Counted from the first letter of the stretch, positions 6,326 through 15,291 are shown. The stretch: 21,295 nucleotides of DNA from JAHIYG01 sp041306075 (GCA_041306075.1 JBFYKH010000063.1:1-21295); one strand, 5' to 3'. The notes: generated by a model not told the origin, from the sequence alone. Translations and numbers: made by a program.

Positions 6326-9300
6326 TCAGACGTAGTCTCCGCCAGGCGCGCCCCAGTCGTTGGCCTGGTCGCGCTTGTTCCAGGTGACGTAGCCTTCCGC
6401 CCATGCGGCGGTCAGGTTGTAGGGCGTCTCCGGTAGGCTGTAGGTGCTGTTGTAGAGGAACAGCCTCAGCCATGACGCAGTCACGTTAGCGTTGGGGGGT
6501 ATCTGGGAGACGTTGAACCAGAGGAGGCTCCTGTAGCTTGAGCCTGCGCTCCTGCCTGTCTGGAGGCGGCCTTCGCCGCCGTAGTTGACCGTCGGGCTGC
6601 CGCTCGATAGGTACGAGTCCGTGCCGTTGGACTCTACAGGCTGCCAGTTCCGGTAGCCGAACACGGGGCCGCTGTTGCCTGACACCTCCCCGACCGTGAA
6701 CATCCAGCTGGATGTGTAGTTCGACCTGACGCCGTCGCTCGTGTTCACCCACCACCAGTAGCTGCCGTTCCTGAGGCGGTACATGTCGAGGACCTCCGAC
6801 GCGGACAGGCTCCTGTTCCAGACCGCGACCTCGTCGATGATGCCGTCCCAGTAGAAGTGCGTGCCGCTGCAGTCCCCGCCCACCTGAACCGCGTGGCTTG
6901 TGGAGGGGAATGTGATTCCCGCCGTCGGGTTGGAGTTCTCCTTCACGCCGTCGATGTAAATCGAAAGTTCGGCGCCGTCGTAGACGCCCGTTACAAGATG
7001 CCATCCGGTGTCGTCTATGCTGGTCGTGCTCGCCCCGGACGTTATGTAGTTCGGGCTCCCCCCGTTCTTGAATACTATGAATTCCGCCTTGCTAGAGGCC
7101 AGGCTGCCAGCCAGAAGCTCGAAGACCCCTCCGTCCACCTGCCCTGTGCAGAGCGACTTGTCCACAATGTGCGCTTCAGACGATGCGCCGCCGCTAACCC
7201 TTGATTTCACCCAGGCCGAGACGGCGAGTCTCGTCTTGCCGTCGACCGCGTTAATGTCCCCCGAGCCTAGGTAGTCGCCGGAGCCATCCAATGAGAACGC
7301 CCCTGCGAGTTTCCCAGAAGATGTCGAGTGGGCGTCACCGTATACCGTCCCGTCGTTGCCTTTCCCGCTGTAGTCCTTCACCCAGGTGTTGTTCTCCCCC
7401 TCCTTCGAGTAGTTGTCCAGGTGGAGTAGGAGGACGAGGCTGTCTTCCCCGGGGGACACGGGCAGCGCCGTCATGTTGTAGGTTATCGTGGTGCTGTTGG
7501 TGGCGCTCAGCGCGTAGTGCATGAGGCCCGTGGCTGCGGAGCTTGAGTTGCCGGCGTATATCCAGGAGTGTATGGAGTCGTTGTTTATGTCGTTGGCGAC
7601 CGCGGTGAGCATCCTCCAGGCGGTCTCGTTGCGGCTCATGTGCGCCGGGCTCACGAGCGCGACGTCCGGGGGCCGCATGGGGGTCCCGCCGAAGGCGGTG
7701 ACTTCGCCCGCGCTTACGGTGAACGTCTGCCAGGGTGTCTGGGCTGTGTGGGCTCCGTCGTAAGCCTCCGCGCGCCAGCGGTACGTCCCGGGAGCGAGCC
7801 CCCGCCAGTCGTAGGCGATCTCGGCGCCGTAGAGTGCGAGCTTCATGTACGCGTAGGAGTCCGCCCTCCTGCCCTGGCTGTCATATACGCTGAGCTTGAA
7901 GGTGTGCCCGCTGCCCGCCGGGAGCGCTGAGACGTCCCAGCCATATATCGGCGCGTCCGCGGCCGGGGTCTCGTCGGATGCGACAAGAGTGAACGCCCCA
8001 TCGGAGCCTAGGCCGTCGGCGCGGTAGAGTTCGTACCGCTGGAACTCCTGCGACGACGCCGTGGCAGACACCGTGAGCGCTCCGTTGACGGGGGTGTTGT
8101 TCCAGACCACGACGTCCGAGGTCGGCGGCGGATTATCCCCGGCGAGGACGCCCGGGAGGTCGAGCCTGCCGTGTCCTTGGACGTCGAAGGGGAAGCCGAT
8201 GTCCTTCGCCCCATATCGGAGGATTGACTTCACATCCTCCGGCGACAGTCCGGGCCACTTCTGCAGTATGAGCGCGGCCGCGCCTGCGACTTGCGGCGCG
8301 GCCATGCTCGTCCCGGACGCGAGCGAGTGTTCGCCGTCGACGCATAGGTCGTCCTCGGCCAGGCCTGAGAGTTTCGCGGAGCATACGTCTACTCCGGGCG
8401 CGGTAATGTCCGGCTTGGCGAGGGCGCCGCCGTACCATACGACCGGGCCCCTGCCGCTCGAGGACGCCATCCCGTCGGCTTTGTCCGAGGAGGCGACCGT
8501 GACCGCCCCCCTCGCCGTCGCAGGCGACGCTATGCTGCCTTCGGAGGGGCCGCCGTTGCCTGCGGCGACCACTACGACGGCGCCGTTGCCGGAGGCGTCG
8601 TCCACCGCCCGGGACAGGAAGTCGTCCGGGCCGCACGTGTCGTCGTATGCGATGCAGTCTATTCCGAGGCTTAGGAGTATGACGTCGGCTCCGTCCGAGT
8701 AGTCTCCGTCGCCATTGGGGTCGAGGGCGCGCTCTAGGGCCGACAGGACGGCGGATGCCGAGCCTGAGCCGTCGGCGCCGAGAACCTTGTAGGCTAGTAT
8801 GCTGGCCTTCGGGGCGACTCCGTCGAGGACTCCGTCGCCGGCCGCTATGGACGCCGTCTTCGTCCCGTGGCCGTTGTCGTCCATCGGGTCGGCGTCGCCG
8901 TTCACGAAGTCCCATCCGCCCGCCACCTTGCATCCTGAGCCGAGGCATCCGCCGAGGTCGGGGTGGGTGTAGTCGACTCCTGTGTCGAGCACCGCAATGG
9001 ACACGCCTTCGCCGAGGATGCTCCTGGCGGCGCCGTCCGTCATCGCCCAGACGGCCGGTGCGCCGATGAGGCGGGTCGTGTTGTCTAGGGCGGTGCGGAC
9101 CCTATAGTCCGGGCGGACCGACTTCACCTCCGGCAGGCGGGCGAGCTCGCCGGCCTCGGCTTCTGTGACGTCGACCGCGATTCCGTTGAATACGCCGGCG
9201 TACTCGCCCCTGAGCCTGCTCTTGTCCTTGAGCACCGGGAGCCTGTCCCCTAGGGCCTGGAGCGCCAGCTCATGCTCGGCGGCCACCTTCGCCCGCTGAG

Positions 9301-12300
9301 CGTTGAGTGCGGCCGGCAGCCGGCTCTCGAGCGCTAGGGCGTCGCCCGACGCCGCCGGCCCCTGGCGCTTATCCTTAATTTCCTTCATCAGCCTGGCCCT
9401 CTCCGCCATGACGGATGGCTCATGGAATTCGACGATGTATCCCATGACCTCCGGCTTCGCTACGGCATGGACCCTGCCGCCGGCGGGCACGTCGTATGCC
9501 GTGTAGAGCGTCCCGTAGCCGGTGTCGTTGCCGCCGATGAAGCTGACGTTCAGGCTCCCGCCCTGAGGGTCTGAGGCGACGGCCTTCAACACCGCGTGGT
9601 CCGCGTACGTCACCGCCCCATCGGCAGGCGAGACCGCCAACACCTCGGGAGCCTCCGCGGGGGGGGTTACCCCGCACCAGAGGGGCAGATAAACGGCGGA
9701 CATGCTGCCGTCCGCGCCTGACGCCCCGGCACCATCCCCGCCGGACACATCGTACGCCGCGGTGCCGTTGCCGAGGCTGACGCAGTATTCGAGCGTCACA
9801 CTCCCTCCGCCGCCACCGAATCCTGCGTCGCCGGACGCGTCTCCCCCAGACGCATTGACTTGGAACCCCAATAGGATATTCTGGGCTTCGACGCTCACCA
9901 TGCCTCCGCCGCCCCCGCGGCCGGACGAGCGCTCCGGGCCGCCGTAAGCCTGAATCGAGCCTTTGTCAAGTATGGCGCTCCCCTTCTGGGCCTTCACGGC
10001 GACCGAGCCGCCCTCACGGTTCAGGGAGCTGTCCGAGTAGCCCGAGTAAGCCTGGAGGCCGCATGTCGACGAGATGCTGCCTGCGGACGACTCCAGGAGG
10101 ACTTGGCCGCCTGCGCCGCCTGCGCCCGTATCCGATGAGCCGCCGGAGACATTCACGCAAGCCACCGTGACGTCATTCGCCGCCTTCGCGGTTATGGAGC
10201 CGCCGCCACCGCCTGCGACGTAAGGCGAGTCCGCGCCCGCCGCAGACAATGACCCCGCGGACACGCTGTCCGCCGCCTCCAGTGTTATGCCGCCTGCGGA
10301 TTTCCCCTGGCCGTTGAGTGAGTATCCCGCGTCGGCGGATACGTCGGCCACATTCACCGACCCAGCCCTGGACGTTATTGTGACCTGGCCGCCTGAGCCT
10401 CCGCTGAAACCCCCCTCCTGGGCCGGGTCGACGCCTCCGCCGTCAGCTAATATGGCCGCCGACGCGACCAGTGCGTCGGCCGCCGTCAACGTCACGTCTC
10501 CAGCGTCTCCCGCGCTGCCCGCGCCTGAAGAGGACAGCCAGCCGCCGCCTTTCGTCACGAGCGGCCCCTCGACAGAGACCCGCGCGGCGTCGACCGTTAT
10601 GTCGCCGCCGTCCGGGGTCGCGCCCGCAGCCTGCGGCTCGAAGAGGTCCCTCCCGGCGGCGTCGATTCCGCCTTCAGGGGTCACGGCGAACGGCCCCTGC
10701 GACACGAAACTTATGCTCCTGGCCGAGTCCTCACCGTCTGCGAGCAGCATGACGGTCCCGTTAACCGTTATCGAGTCGCCTTCGCACGCGTAAGCCCTCG
10801 CGGCCGCGTCGTATCTGCAGCGGGGGCTGGACTGGACCGCCACTATGCCGTCAAGCCACAGGTCCGGCGAGACCGGCGCCTCCGACGTCGCCCACTCGAC
10901 CGTGAGCGTCGGCTGCCTGCTCAGTTGCGCCTCCGACGAGGCCAGCGCCGCGTAGTCGTCCAAACCCGCCTCGTCCTGCGACGAGAGGCCCACGGGGAAC
11001 ACGTCAGAGGGAAGCCACGCCTCGAGGGCGCCACGCCCCGCCTCGTTGAACGCCATCTCCTTGAAGCCTCTCTCGCCGCAGCTCCCGTTAACGCCGTACG
11101 GCTGGGATGCGCCTATCGCCGCCCACAGGCCGGGGGCGTCGCCGGCTGCGACGTATTCCGAGGGGGCTTTCGCGAGCGGTCGGGCCAGGCACGAGCAGTG
11201 TGTGCAGCCCGCCCCCATGGGGTTGGCGACGTAGAATCCAAGCTTCACGGAAGTCACCGTCGCAGAGTCGTCTATGCCGCTCACGTTGAACTCCAGGAAG
11301 CTCCGGTACGCGCGCGCCGACGCGTTGCCGACCGCGAGCGTCAGGGGCTCCGTGAACAGCCTGACCCCGTCGGTGTCCCCGTCGACTGTGACATGGCGGC
11401 CGCCGACCGACCAGGTCGGGTCTATCACGACGGGATACTCTGCGGACTCCAGGAAGGCGGCGTCGACCGTGAGCGTGTAAGTGTAGTCCCTGCCAGTCTT
11501 CACGAGCTCGTCCTCGACGCCGCCCCTCCTGCCGCGGGCGTCGTACGCGTACGGGGCCGTGAAGCCGAAGACGCGGGTGTCGTTCTCGTCGTAGACGCCG
11601 TAGCCGTACTCGTCCTCCCTCAAAACCGCCCCCTCTGGCGTCAGCATGAACACGTATTCCGGCGGGGAGCCGACGCTTCTAAGGACGATTTCCTCCTTGA
11701 GCCGCTTAGGCTCGACCGTGTAGACGAGGTCGGTGTCGTTCCACGCGCCGTAGTACGCGAGCGTGTCGCCGCTTGCGAGCGCCCGGGAGTCCGACGCCCC
11801 CACCGGCCTAGACAGCACGTACCCCTCCCCGACCCCGAACCTGACGCCGCCCGCCGAAGACGAGCTGAAGTACGTGCCGTGGTCCACGCCCCCTGTGGAG
11901 TACCCGTACTCGTCGACCTTGCCCGCGATGAGGTGGGTGTCGTACTCAGTCCACACGCCGTCGAGGAGGTAGTTCAGGGGCTCAAGGGATATCTCCGACG
12001 AGTAGGTGCCGTCGGGGTTCACGTAGCTTCTGATGTACTCGCCGGTGGAGCCCAGGAGCGTCGGCCTCCTGTCGGCCAGCACCCGGAAGGTCCTGTTGCC
12101 CTGCTTCGGGAGCCGCCAGTGAGCCCAGTCGGCTATGCCGTCGTTCTCGACGTCCTCCAGGGAGAGGTTGTACAAGGGGTCGTTGCTTATGTCGTATCCG
12201 CCGCCGTCCGTTATGTCGAGCACGACTATCCGGTTCCGCGAGACGTTCGAGAGCGACGAGTAGACTCCGACGCCCCCGTACTCGACGTCGCTGTAGACGT

Positions 12301-14092
12301 GGACTATCTTGCTCCACCAGTATCCGGTGTCGAGGGGGCCGAGCTCCTCGGCCATGGGCGGCGGGGTTACATAGCTGAGGACATATTCCCTGCCGCCCCA
12401 CAGGCCCGCGACCACGGAGGCCGACTCCCCGCCGGGCGCCTCCCTCAACCGTATCCCGTCGCCGCTTGCCGCGTCCGAGAGCGAGAGGTTGCCTGCGTGC
12501 GGCGGGACCGCCAGTTCGACGTCGAGCAGGGTCTCGTTGGAGTACAGCGTCCTCAAGGGCTGCGTCCACTCGACTGGCGCGTTCAGGTAAGCCGGGCCCT
12601 GGACTGGCGCCCCGGAGTACTCCATGAGTGCGCCCGCGGCGGAGGAGACTGTCGCGGCGTAGACGCCGCCGCGGCTGGCCTTGAACGTCACGTTCCCGCC
12701 GTCGAACCTGAAGTCCGTGGTGTAAGGCTCCCAGCCAAGGCATGTGAAGTTCTCACGGACGTAGTCGGCGCACGCCGAGACCAGGGAGGGCTCCCCCCAT
12801 GCGGGGAGCGTGACCGTCATCTCCCGGAACACCGGGCCGCCCGCCAGCGCCAGCACCCTGGAGACCACCCTCGCGTCCTCCATGCCGTCGAAAACCAGGG
12901 AGAGGTTGTCGTGGGAGTACTCCAAGCCTGCGATATGCACGTAAGACGGCGCCTCGGACGCCTCCTCAGGACCAGCCAGGTACCCGGCCGGACCTAGGGC
13001 GCCCGTTATCGCCGAAGCCGCCCTGCCCCTCCTAGGAGCGGACGTTACCGTCAGGTCGACGGTGCCGTTGACGTAGCGGACCGCGTAGTGGCCAATAGGC
13101 CTGCCTTCCCGGTCCGTCACCGAAACCGTAAAGTTTCCGACGCCTGTTTCCCCGTAGTTTATCCGCTGCCCGAAAGCCTCGTATAATGCCTTGTCCAGGC
13201 GGAGCGTCGTCTCAGCGCCAGTCTTCACCTCCAACACAAGGTTGGAGGGTATGTTCGTCAGCCCGCACAGGTCGATGCACACGGCGTCGAACGAGTACTC
13301 CGGGACGTAGAAGAATCCGCCCAGATACTCCCACTGCCCCCGATAGACCGCGTAGGTGGACTCCTGCCCGCCGCCGATGTCGGCGTAGGAGACCCTGGCG
13401 CCGACGAGGTTCCGCTCAAGGGCGCTGTAGCGGCCGAAGTGGAGGTAGAATGTGTCGTTCCAGAGCGTGTCCGGGACCGGCGCCATCCCGTAGAGCCTGC
13501 AGCAGGCGTCGCCGCCGTAACATACCGTCGTGAGGTTCCCGGAGTAGACTGAGTACACCTGCCAGAGGGTGCATGCCTTGTCCTCCTTCAGGGGGAAGTC
13601 GAACGCCGTGTCCTGGACCGAGTAGTCGATGGCGGACGACACCTCCTCTACGCCGTCGTCGTCCTGGTCCCAGCGGCTCCCGTTATAGTATGCGAGGCGC
13701 GTCGTCACGTTCGAAGCCGCCTCCAGGCTAGTGTTCACGAGCGCCACGAGCTCCTTAGTGTTCGTGTCCACGGACGGGGGCAGCTTCACGAACGAGCCGG
13801 GCTCGAGCATCAGGGCGTCGAATCCGCCGCCGACGAGCCGGACGCTCACGTCGTTTCCGCCCTCCGCCCTCCCGCTGAGGCGGAGGTTCGACGCCTCCGA
13901 CGAGAGCGTGACGTTCACGAGCGCATCCCCCTTGACCGCGACCCCTATGTCGTCGACGTATTCCATGAGCCCGGCCGACGCCATCCCCGTGATGGAGCCG
14001 CCGCCCAAAAACATGTAAAAAAGCAGGGCGGAGGCAGACGCTAAGGCTAAGAGTATTGCAATGCTCTTCCCCGCGCTGCCGTTCAGTGTCAT
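6326..14092 (-). CDS. Giant exported multidomain subtilisin-family protease/adhesin
   Basis: A 2588-residue exported protein. Order: signal or anchor helix 9-29 with a possible cleavage at ASA-GL; a long region with many N-x-S/T sequons; an Rhs-like segment from about 690 ending in YPVVIDPTW (886-894); a DNRLRE-like domain to about 1066; ten glycine-rich repeats 1163-1466; an Ig-like segment 1475-1545; an I9-type propeptide from about 1550 (MGYIVEF) to 1680; and a complete S8 peptidase with D1703 (VLDTGVD), H1742 (NGHGT), oxyanion N1846 (AAGNGG) and S1929 (SGTSMAAP). Then come Ig/Fn3-like segments (1997-2215), a LamG-like domain (about 2217-2440) and a partial DNRLRE-like end (about 2490-2588). 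The C-terminus has no anchor. Probable role: cell-surface or secreted protease binding glycans or other cells (inference). The ATG follows GAGG at 11 nt. Long readings on the opposite strand are shadows. Confidence 0.9.
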   Translation of the reverse strand: MTLNGSAGKSIAILLALASASALLFYMFLGGGSITGMASAGLMEYVDDIGVAVKGDALVNVTLSSEASNLRLSGRAEGGNDVSVRLVGGGFDALMLEPGSFVKLPPSVDTNTKELVALVNTSLEAASNVTTRLAYYNGSRWDQDDDGVEEVSSAIDYSVQDTAFDFPLKEDKACTLWQVYSVYSGNLTTVCYGGDACCRLYGMAPVPDTLWNDTFYLHFGRYSALERNLVGARVSYADIGGGQESTYAVYRGQWEYLGGFFYVPEYSFDAVCIDLCGLTNIPSNLVLEVKTGAETTLRLDKALYEAFGQRINYGETGVGNFTVSVTDREGRPIGHYAVRYVNGTVDLTVTSAPRRGRAASAITGALGPAGYLAGPEEASEAPSYVHIAGLEYSHDNLSLVFDGMEDARVVSRVLALAGGPVFREMTVTLPAWGEPSLVSACADYVRENFTCLGWEPYTTDFRFDGGNVTFKASRGGVYAATVSSAAGALMEYSGAPVQGPAYLNAPVEWTQPLRTLYSNETLLDVELAVPPHAGNLSLSDAASGDGIRLREAPGGESASVVAGLWGGREYVLSYVTPPPMAEELGPLDTGYWWSKIVHVYSDVEYGGVGVYSSLSNVSRNRIVVLDITDGGGYDISNDPLYNLSLEDVENDGIADWAHWRLPKQGNRTFRVLADRRPTLLGSTGEYIRSYVNPDGTYSSEISLEPLNYLLDGVWTEYDTHLIAGKVDEYGYSTGGVDHGTYFSSSSAGGVRFGVGEGYVLSRPVGASDSRALASGDTLAYYGAWNDTDLVYTVEPKRLKEEIVLRSVGSPPEYVFMLTPEGAVLREDEYGYGVYDENDTRVFGFTAPYAYDARGRRGGVEDELVKTGRDYTYTLTVDAAFLESAEYPVVIDPTWSVGGRHVTVDGDTDGVRLFTEPLTLAVGNASARAYRSFLEFNVSGIDDSATVTSVKLGFYVANPMGAGCTHCSCLARPLAKAPSEYVAAGDAPGLWAAIGASQPYGVNGSCGERGFKEMAFNEAGRGALEAWLPSDVFPVGLSSQDEAGLDDYAALASSEAQLSRQPTLTVEWATSEAPVSPDLWLDGIVAVQSSPRCRYDAAARAYACEGDSITVNGTVMLLADGEDSARSISFVSQGPFAVTPEGGIDAAGRDLFEPQAAGATPDGGDITVDAARVSVEGPLVTKGGGWLSSSGAGSAGDAGDVTLTAADALVASAAILADGGGVDPAQEGGFSGGSGGQVTITSRAGSVNVADVSADAGYSLNGQGKSAGGITLEAADSVSAGSLSAAGADSPYVAGGGGGSITAKAANDVTVACVNVSGGSSDTGAGGAGGQVLLESSAGSISSTCGLQAYSGYSDSSLNREGGSVAVKAQKGSAILDKGSIQAYGGPERSSGRGGGGGMVSVEAQNILLGFQVNASGGDASGDAGFGGGGGSVTLEYCVSLGNGTAAYDVSGGDGAGASGADGSMSAVYLPLWCGVTPPAEAPEVLAVSPADGAVTYADHAVLKAVASDPQGGSLNVSFIGGNDTGYGTLYTAYDVPAGGRVHAVAKPEVMGYIVEFHEPSVMAERARLMKEIKDKRQGPAASGDALALESRLPAALNAQRAKVAAEHELALQALGDRLPVLKDKSRLRGEYAGVFNGIAVDVTEAEAGELARLPEVKSVRPDYRVRTALDNTTRLIGAPAVWAMTDGAARSILGEGVSIAVLDTGVDYTHPDLGGCLGSGCKVAGGWDFVNGDADPMDDNGHGTKTASIAAGDGVLDGVAPKASILAYKVLGADGSGSASAVLSALERALDPNGDGDYSDGADVILLSLGIDCIAYDDTCGPDDFLSRAVDDASGNGAVVVVAAGNGGPSEGSIASPATARGAVTVASSDKADGMASSSGRGPVVWYGGALAKPDITAPGVDVCSAKLSGLAEDDLCVDGEHSLASGTSMAAPQVAGAAALILQKWPGLSPEDVKSILRYGAKDIGFPFDVQGHGRLDLPGVLAGDNPPPTSDVVVWNNTPVNGALTVSATASSQEFQRYELYRADGLGSDGAFTLVASDETPAADAPIYGWDVSALPAGSGHTFKLSVYDSQGRRADSYAYMKLALYGAEIAYDWRGLAPGTYRWRAEAYDGAHTAQTPWQTFTVSAGEVTAFGGTPMRPPDVALVSPAHMSRNETAWRMLTAVANDINNDSIHSWIYAGNSSSAATGLMHYALSATNSTTITYNMTALPVSPGEDSLVLLLHLDNYSKEGENNTWVKDYSGKGNDGTVYGDAHSTSSGKLAGAFSLDGSGDYLGSGDINAVDGKTRLAVSAWVKSRVSGGASSEAHIVDKSLCTGQVDGGVFELLAGSLASSKAEFIVFKNGGSPNYITSGASTTSIDDTGWHLVTGVYDGAELSIYIDGVKENSNPTAGITFPSTSHAVQVGGDCSGTHFYWDGIIDEVAVWNRSLSASEVLDMYRLRNGSYWWWVNTSDGVRSNYTSSWMFTVGEVSGNSGPVFGYRNWQPVESNGTDSYLSSGSPTVNYGGEGRLQTGRSAGSSYRSLLWFNVSQIPPNANVTASWLRLFLYNSTYSLPETPYNLTAAWAEGYVTWNKRDQANDWGAPGGDYV
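9694..10606 (-). repeat. Ten glycine-rich repeats within the giant protein
   Basis: Residues 1163-1466 hold ten units beginning with G-x-[IVM]-x-[VLIA]: GDITV, GDVTL, GQVTI, GGITL, GSITA, GQVLL, GSVAV, GMVSV, GSVTL, GSMSA. Spacings are 35, 37, 32, 31, 31, 33, 35, 33 and 32 residues. Each unit alternates short beta-like runs with a Gly/Ser-rich turn, the pattern of a right-handed beta-helix stalk as in large adhesins. The units are diverged, not recent copies. Confidence 0.75.
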
Positions 14093-14161
14093 CTAGCCCG
14101 CAACCTCGCAGCCTCCGGCCATAACGCCCACCGCAGGCTGATACAATATGGGAGAGAAAAC

Positions 14162-14167
14162 AATAAA
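14162..14167 (-). promoter_or_regulatory. Candidate TATA box for the giant gene
   Basis: Minus-strand TTTATT in CTCTTTTATTGTT, centred at 14164.5. A start near 14136 would give a leader of about 44 nt for the gene starting at 14092. A second AT-rich candidate, CATATTGTAT at 14150-14141, lies closer. Neither can be preferred firmly. Confidence 0.35.
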
Positions 14168-14209
14168 AGAGCCAGTAACGGGCATTTCGGCCGCTGAACA
14201 TGGTTTATG

Positions 14210-14216
14210 CCTCCTT
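14210..14216 (-). promoter_or_regulatory. Strong Shine-Dalgarno site upstream of the giant gene
   Basis: Minus-strand AAGGAGG, eight nt before an ATG at 14201 that is in a different frame from the giant gene. It is the best ribosome binding site in the window, yet it precedes no recognisable gene. It lies 22 nt after the nurA stop codon and upstream of the giant gene's candidate TATA boxes, so only nurA readthrough transcripts would carry it. Confidence 0.45.
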
Positions 14217-14237
14217 GAGTCAGGATGAGTGGCTGAG

Positions 14238-15260
14238 CTACTTGGGTCGGCTGCCACGCCTGGTCTTCCCTAGGACGCCGTGCGCCAGGAGGGGGTCCTT
14301 CTTCGCGAGGTAGCTGACCATTTGGGTGACGGTCCAGTCCATCTGGTGCGGGGGTATGTGGGCGTCGAGGTGGGCGAGGTACATCGGCAGCGGGTAGCCG
14401 TAGGCGCCGGAGCCGCGGCACAGGCGCGCGGTCAAGGACGCGGCCTCGTCCAATGAGGAATCCCAGTCCGGCACGTCGACCCTGAGCGGATTCGAAAGCT
14501 CCGTTGGCTGCACGTAACAGGTCGGGAAACGGTAGCTCATCCCCTCCCCGGCGCCGCCGTCCTCGAACCTGGCCTCCGGGGTGAACCCTATGCTCCGGTA
14601 GCCTCCGCCGCCTGAGAGTATCCGGAGTATCGTCGAGTCTGTCATGTGCTTAGGGAACCTGGCCTTGTGCTCAGACGCCAGATGATGGGCGAGTAGCCGG
14701 CTCCGGGAGTCCTCGCTGACTCCGACGAGCTTGACATGCTCCTTCCTCGCGAGCCTGAGGAGCCTGGCGAACCGTTTCCTGTAGAGCTCGTACTCCATGC
14801 ACTCAAGCGGCTTCCTCTTCGCCTTCACGTAGAGGCTCCCGTCCAAAAACAGCATCCTGGGCCTGTGCTCCTCGATGCACCGGATGGCGACGTCGTACTC
14901 CATCGAGTCCCTGAGGAGCTCCACCCGCTCCTTCACGTGGTCGTCGTAGCCGATGACGTTCATGTCCAGGTCGCGGACGAAGAGTTCGCCCTGGCGGCAG
15001 TCCGCCCCGTGCGAGAGGACGAGGCCCGACGCCCTGATGAAGTACATCCCGAGGCCCATTAGCTCCCTCAGCCCCTCGCCGCCGTCGACGAAGGCAAGCC
15101 TGCCCTCCGGCTCCCCGGACGCATCAAACTCAGAGAAGACCCGCTCCCGCGGCATCCTCAGGCGCATCTCGTCGACCGCCCTGGCGAATCCGCTCCAGCT
15201 GTCGAGTATCTGGGAGCGCCGCTTCGAATACTTGTCGAGCCAGAGGCTTAGGTGACGCAT
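14238..15260 (-). CDS. nurA: NurA 5'-3' nuclease
   Basis: A 340-residue NurA-domain nuclease, which in archaea works with the HerA ATPase (and Mre11-Rad50) to resect DNA ends for recombination. Conserved acidic positions typical of the family are present: D59 (AFVDGG), D140 (LFLDGSL), the VGVSEDSRS segment (180-188), D208 (TDST) and the late HLDAHIP segment near 305. These are the expected Mn-binding and active-site elements. No herA or mre11/rad50 lies in the window, so its usual partners are encoded elsewhere or beyond the edges. The ATG has no Shine-Dalgarno site; a TTAATA element is centred 28.5 nt upstream, suggesting a leaderless transcript. The gap to topA is 27 nt, so it may also be read from topA. 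The C-terminus is Arg/Lys-rich. Confidence 0.92.
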   Translation of the reverse strand: MRHLSLWLDKYSKRRSQILDSWSGFARAVDEMRLRMPRERVFSEFDASGEPEGRLAFVDGGEGLRELMGLGMYFIRASGLVLSHGADCRQGELFVRDLDMNVIGYDDHVKERVELLRDSMEYDVAIRCIEEHRPRMLFLDGSLYVKAKRKPLECMEYELYRKRFARLLRLARKEHVKLVGVSEDSRSRLLAHHLASEHKARFPKHMTDSTILRILSGGGGYRSIGFTPEARFEDGGAGEGMSYRFPTCYVQPTELSNPLRVDVPDWDSSLDEAASLTARLCRGSGAYGYPLPMYLAHLDAHIPPHQMDWTVTQMVSYLAKKDPLLAHGVLGKTRRGSRPK

Positions 15261-15285
15261 CGTAGAAGTAATACTCCCCGGCCGG

Positions 15286-15291
15286 TATTAA
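15286..15291 (-). promoter_or_regulatory. TATA box of nurA overlapping the topA stop codon
   Basis: Minus-strand TTAATA (in GGGTTAATACC), centred at 15288.5, is 28.5 nt from the nurA ATG at 15260. The topA stop TAA (15290-15288) is part of this element. The spacing equals that of the radical SAM and metallopeptidase genes. Confidence 0.6.

Noticed and set aside
9694..10606. Repeat-like DNA considered as a CRISPR array or DNA satellite
   Set aside because: The periodicity is at protein level with varying unit length and diverged bases; it lies in a continuous reading frame.
10925..12997. A 690-codon open frame on the plus strand opposite the giant gene
   Set aside because: Product is Arg/Val/Pro-rich with no domain; the opposite strand encodes recognisable domains. 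Long antisense frames are expected in GC-rich coding DNA.
14225..14245. TAGCTCAG string on the minus strand resembling the D-arm of a tRNA
   Set aside because: It is the nurA stop codon plus following bases; no matching D-stem, anticodon arm or T-loop follows.
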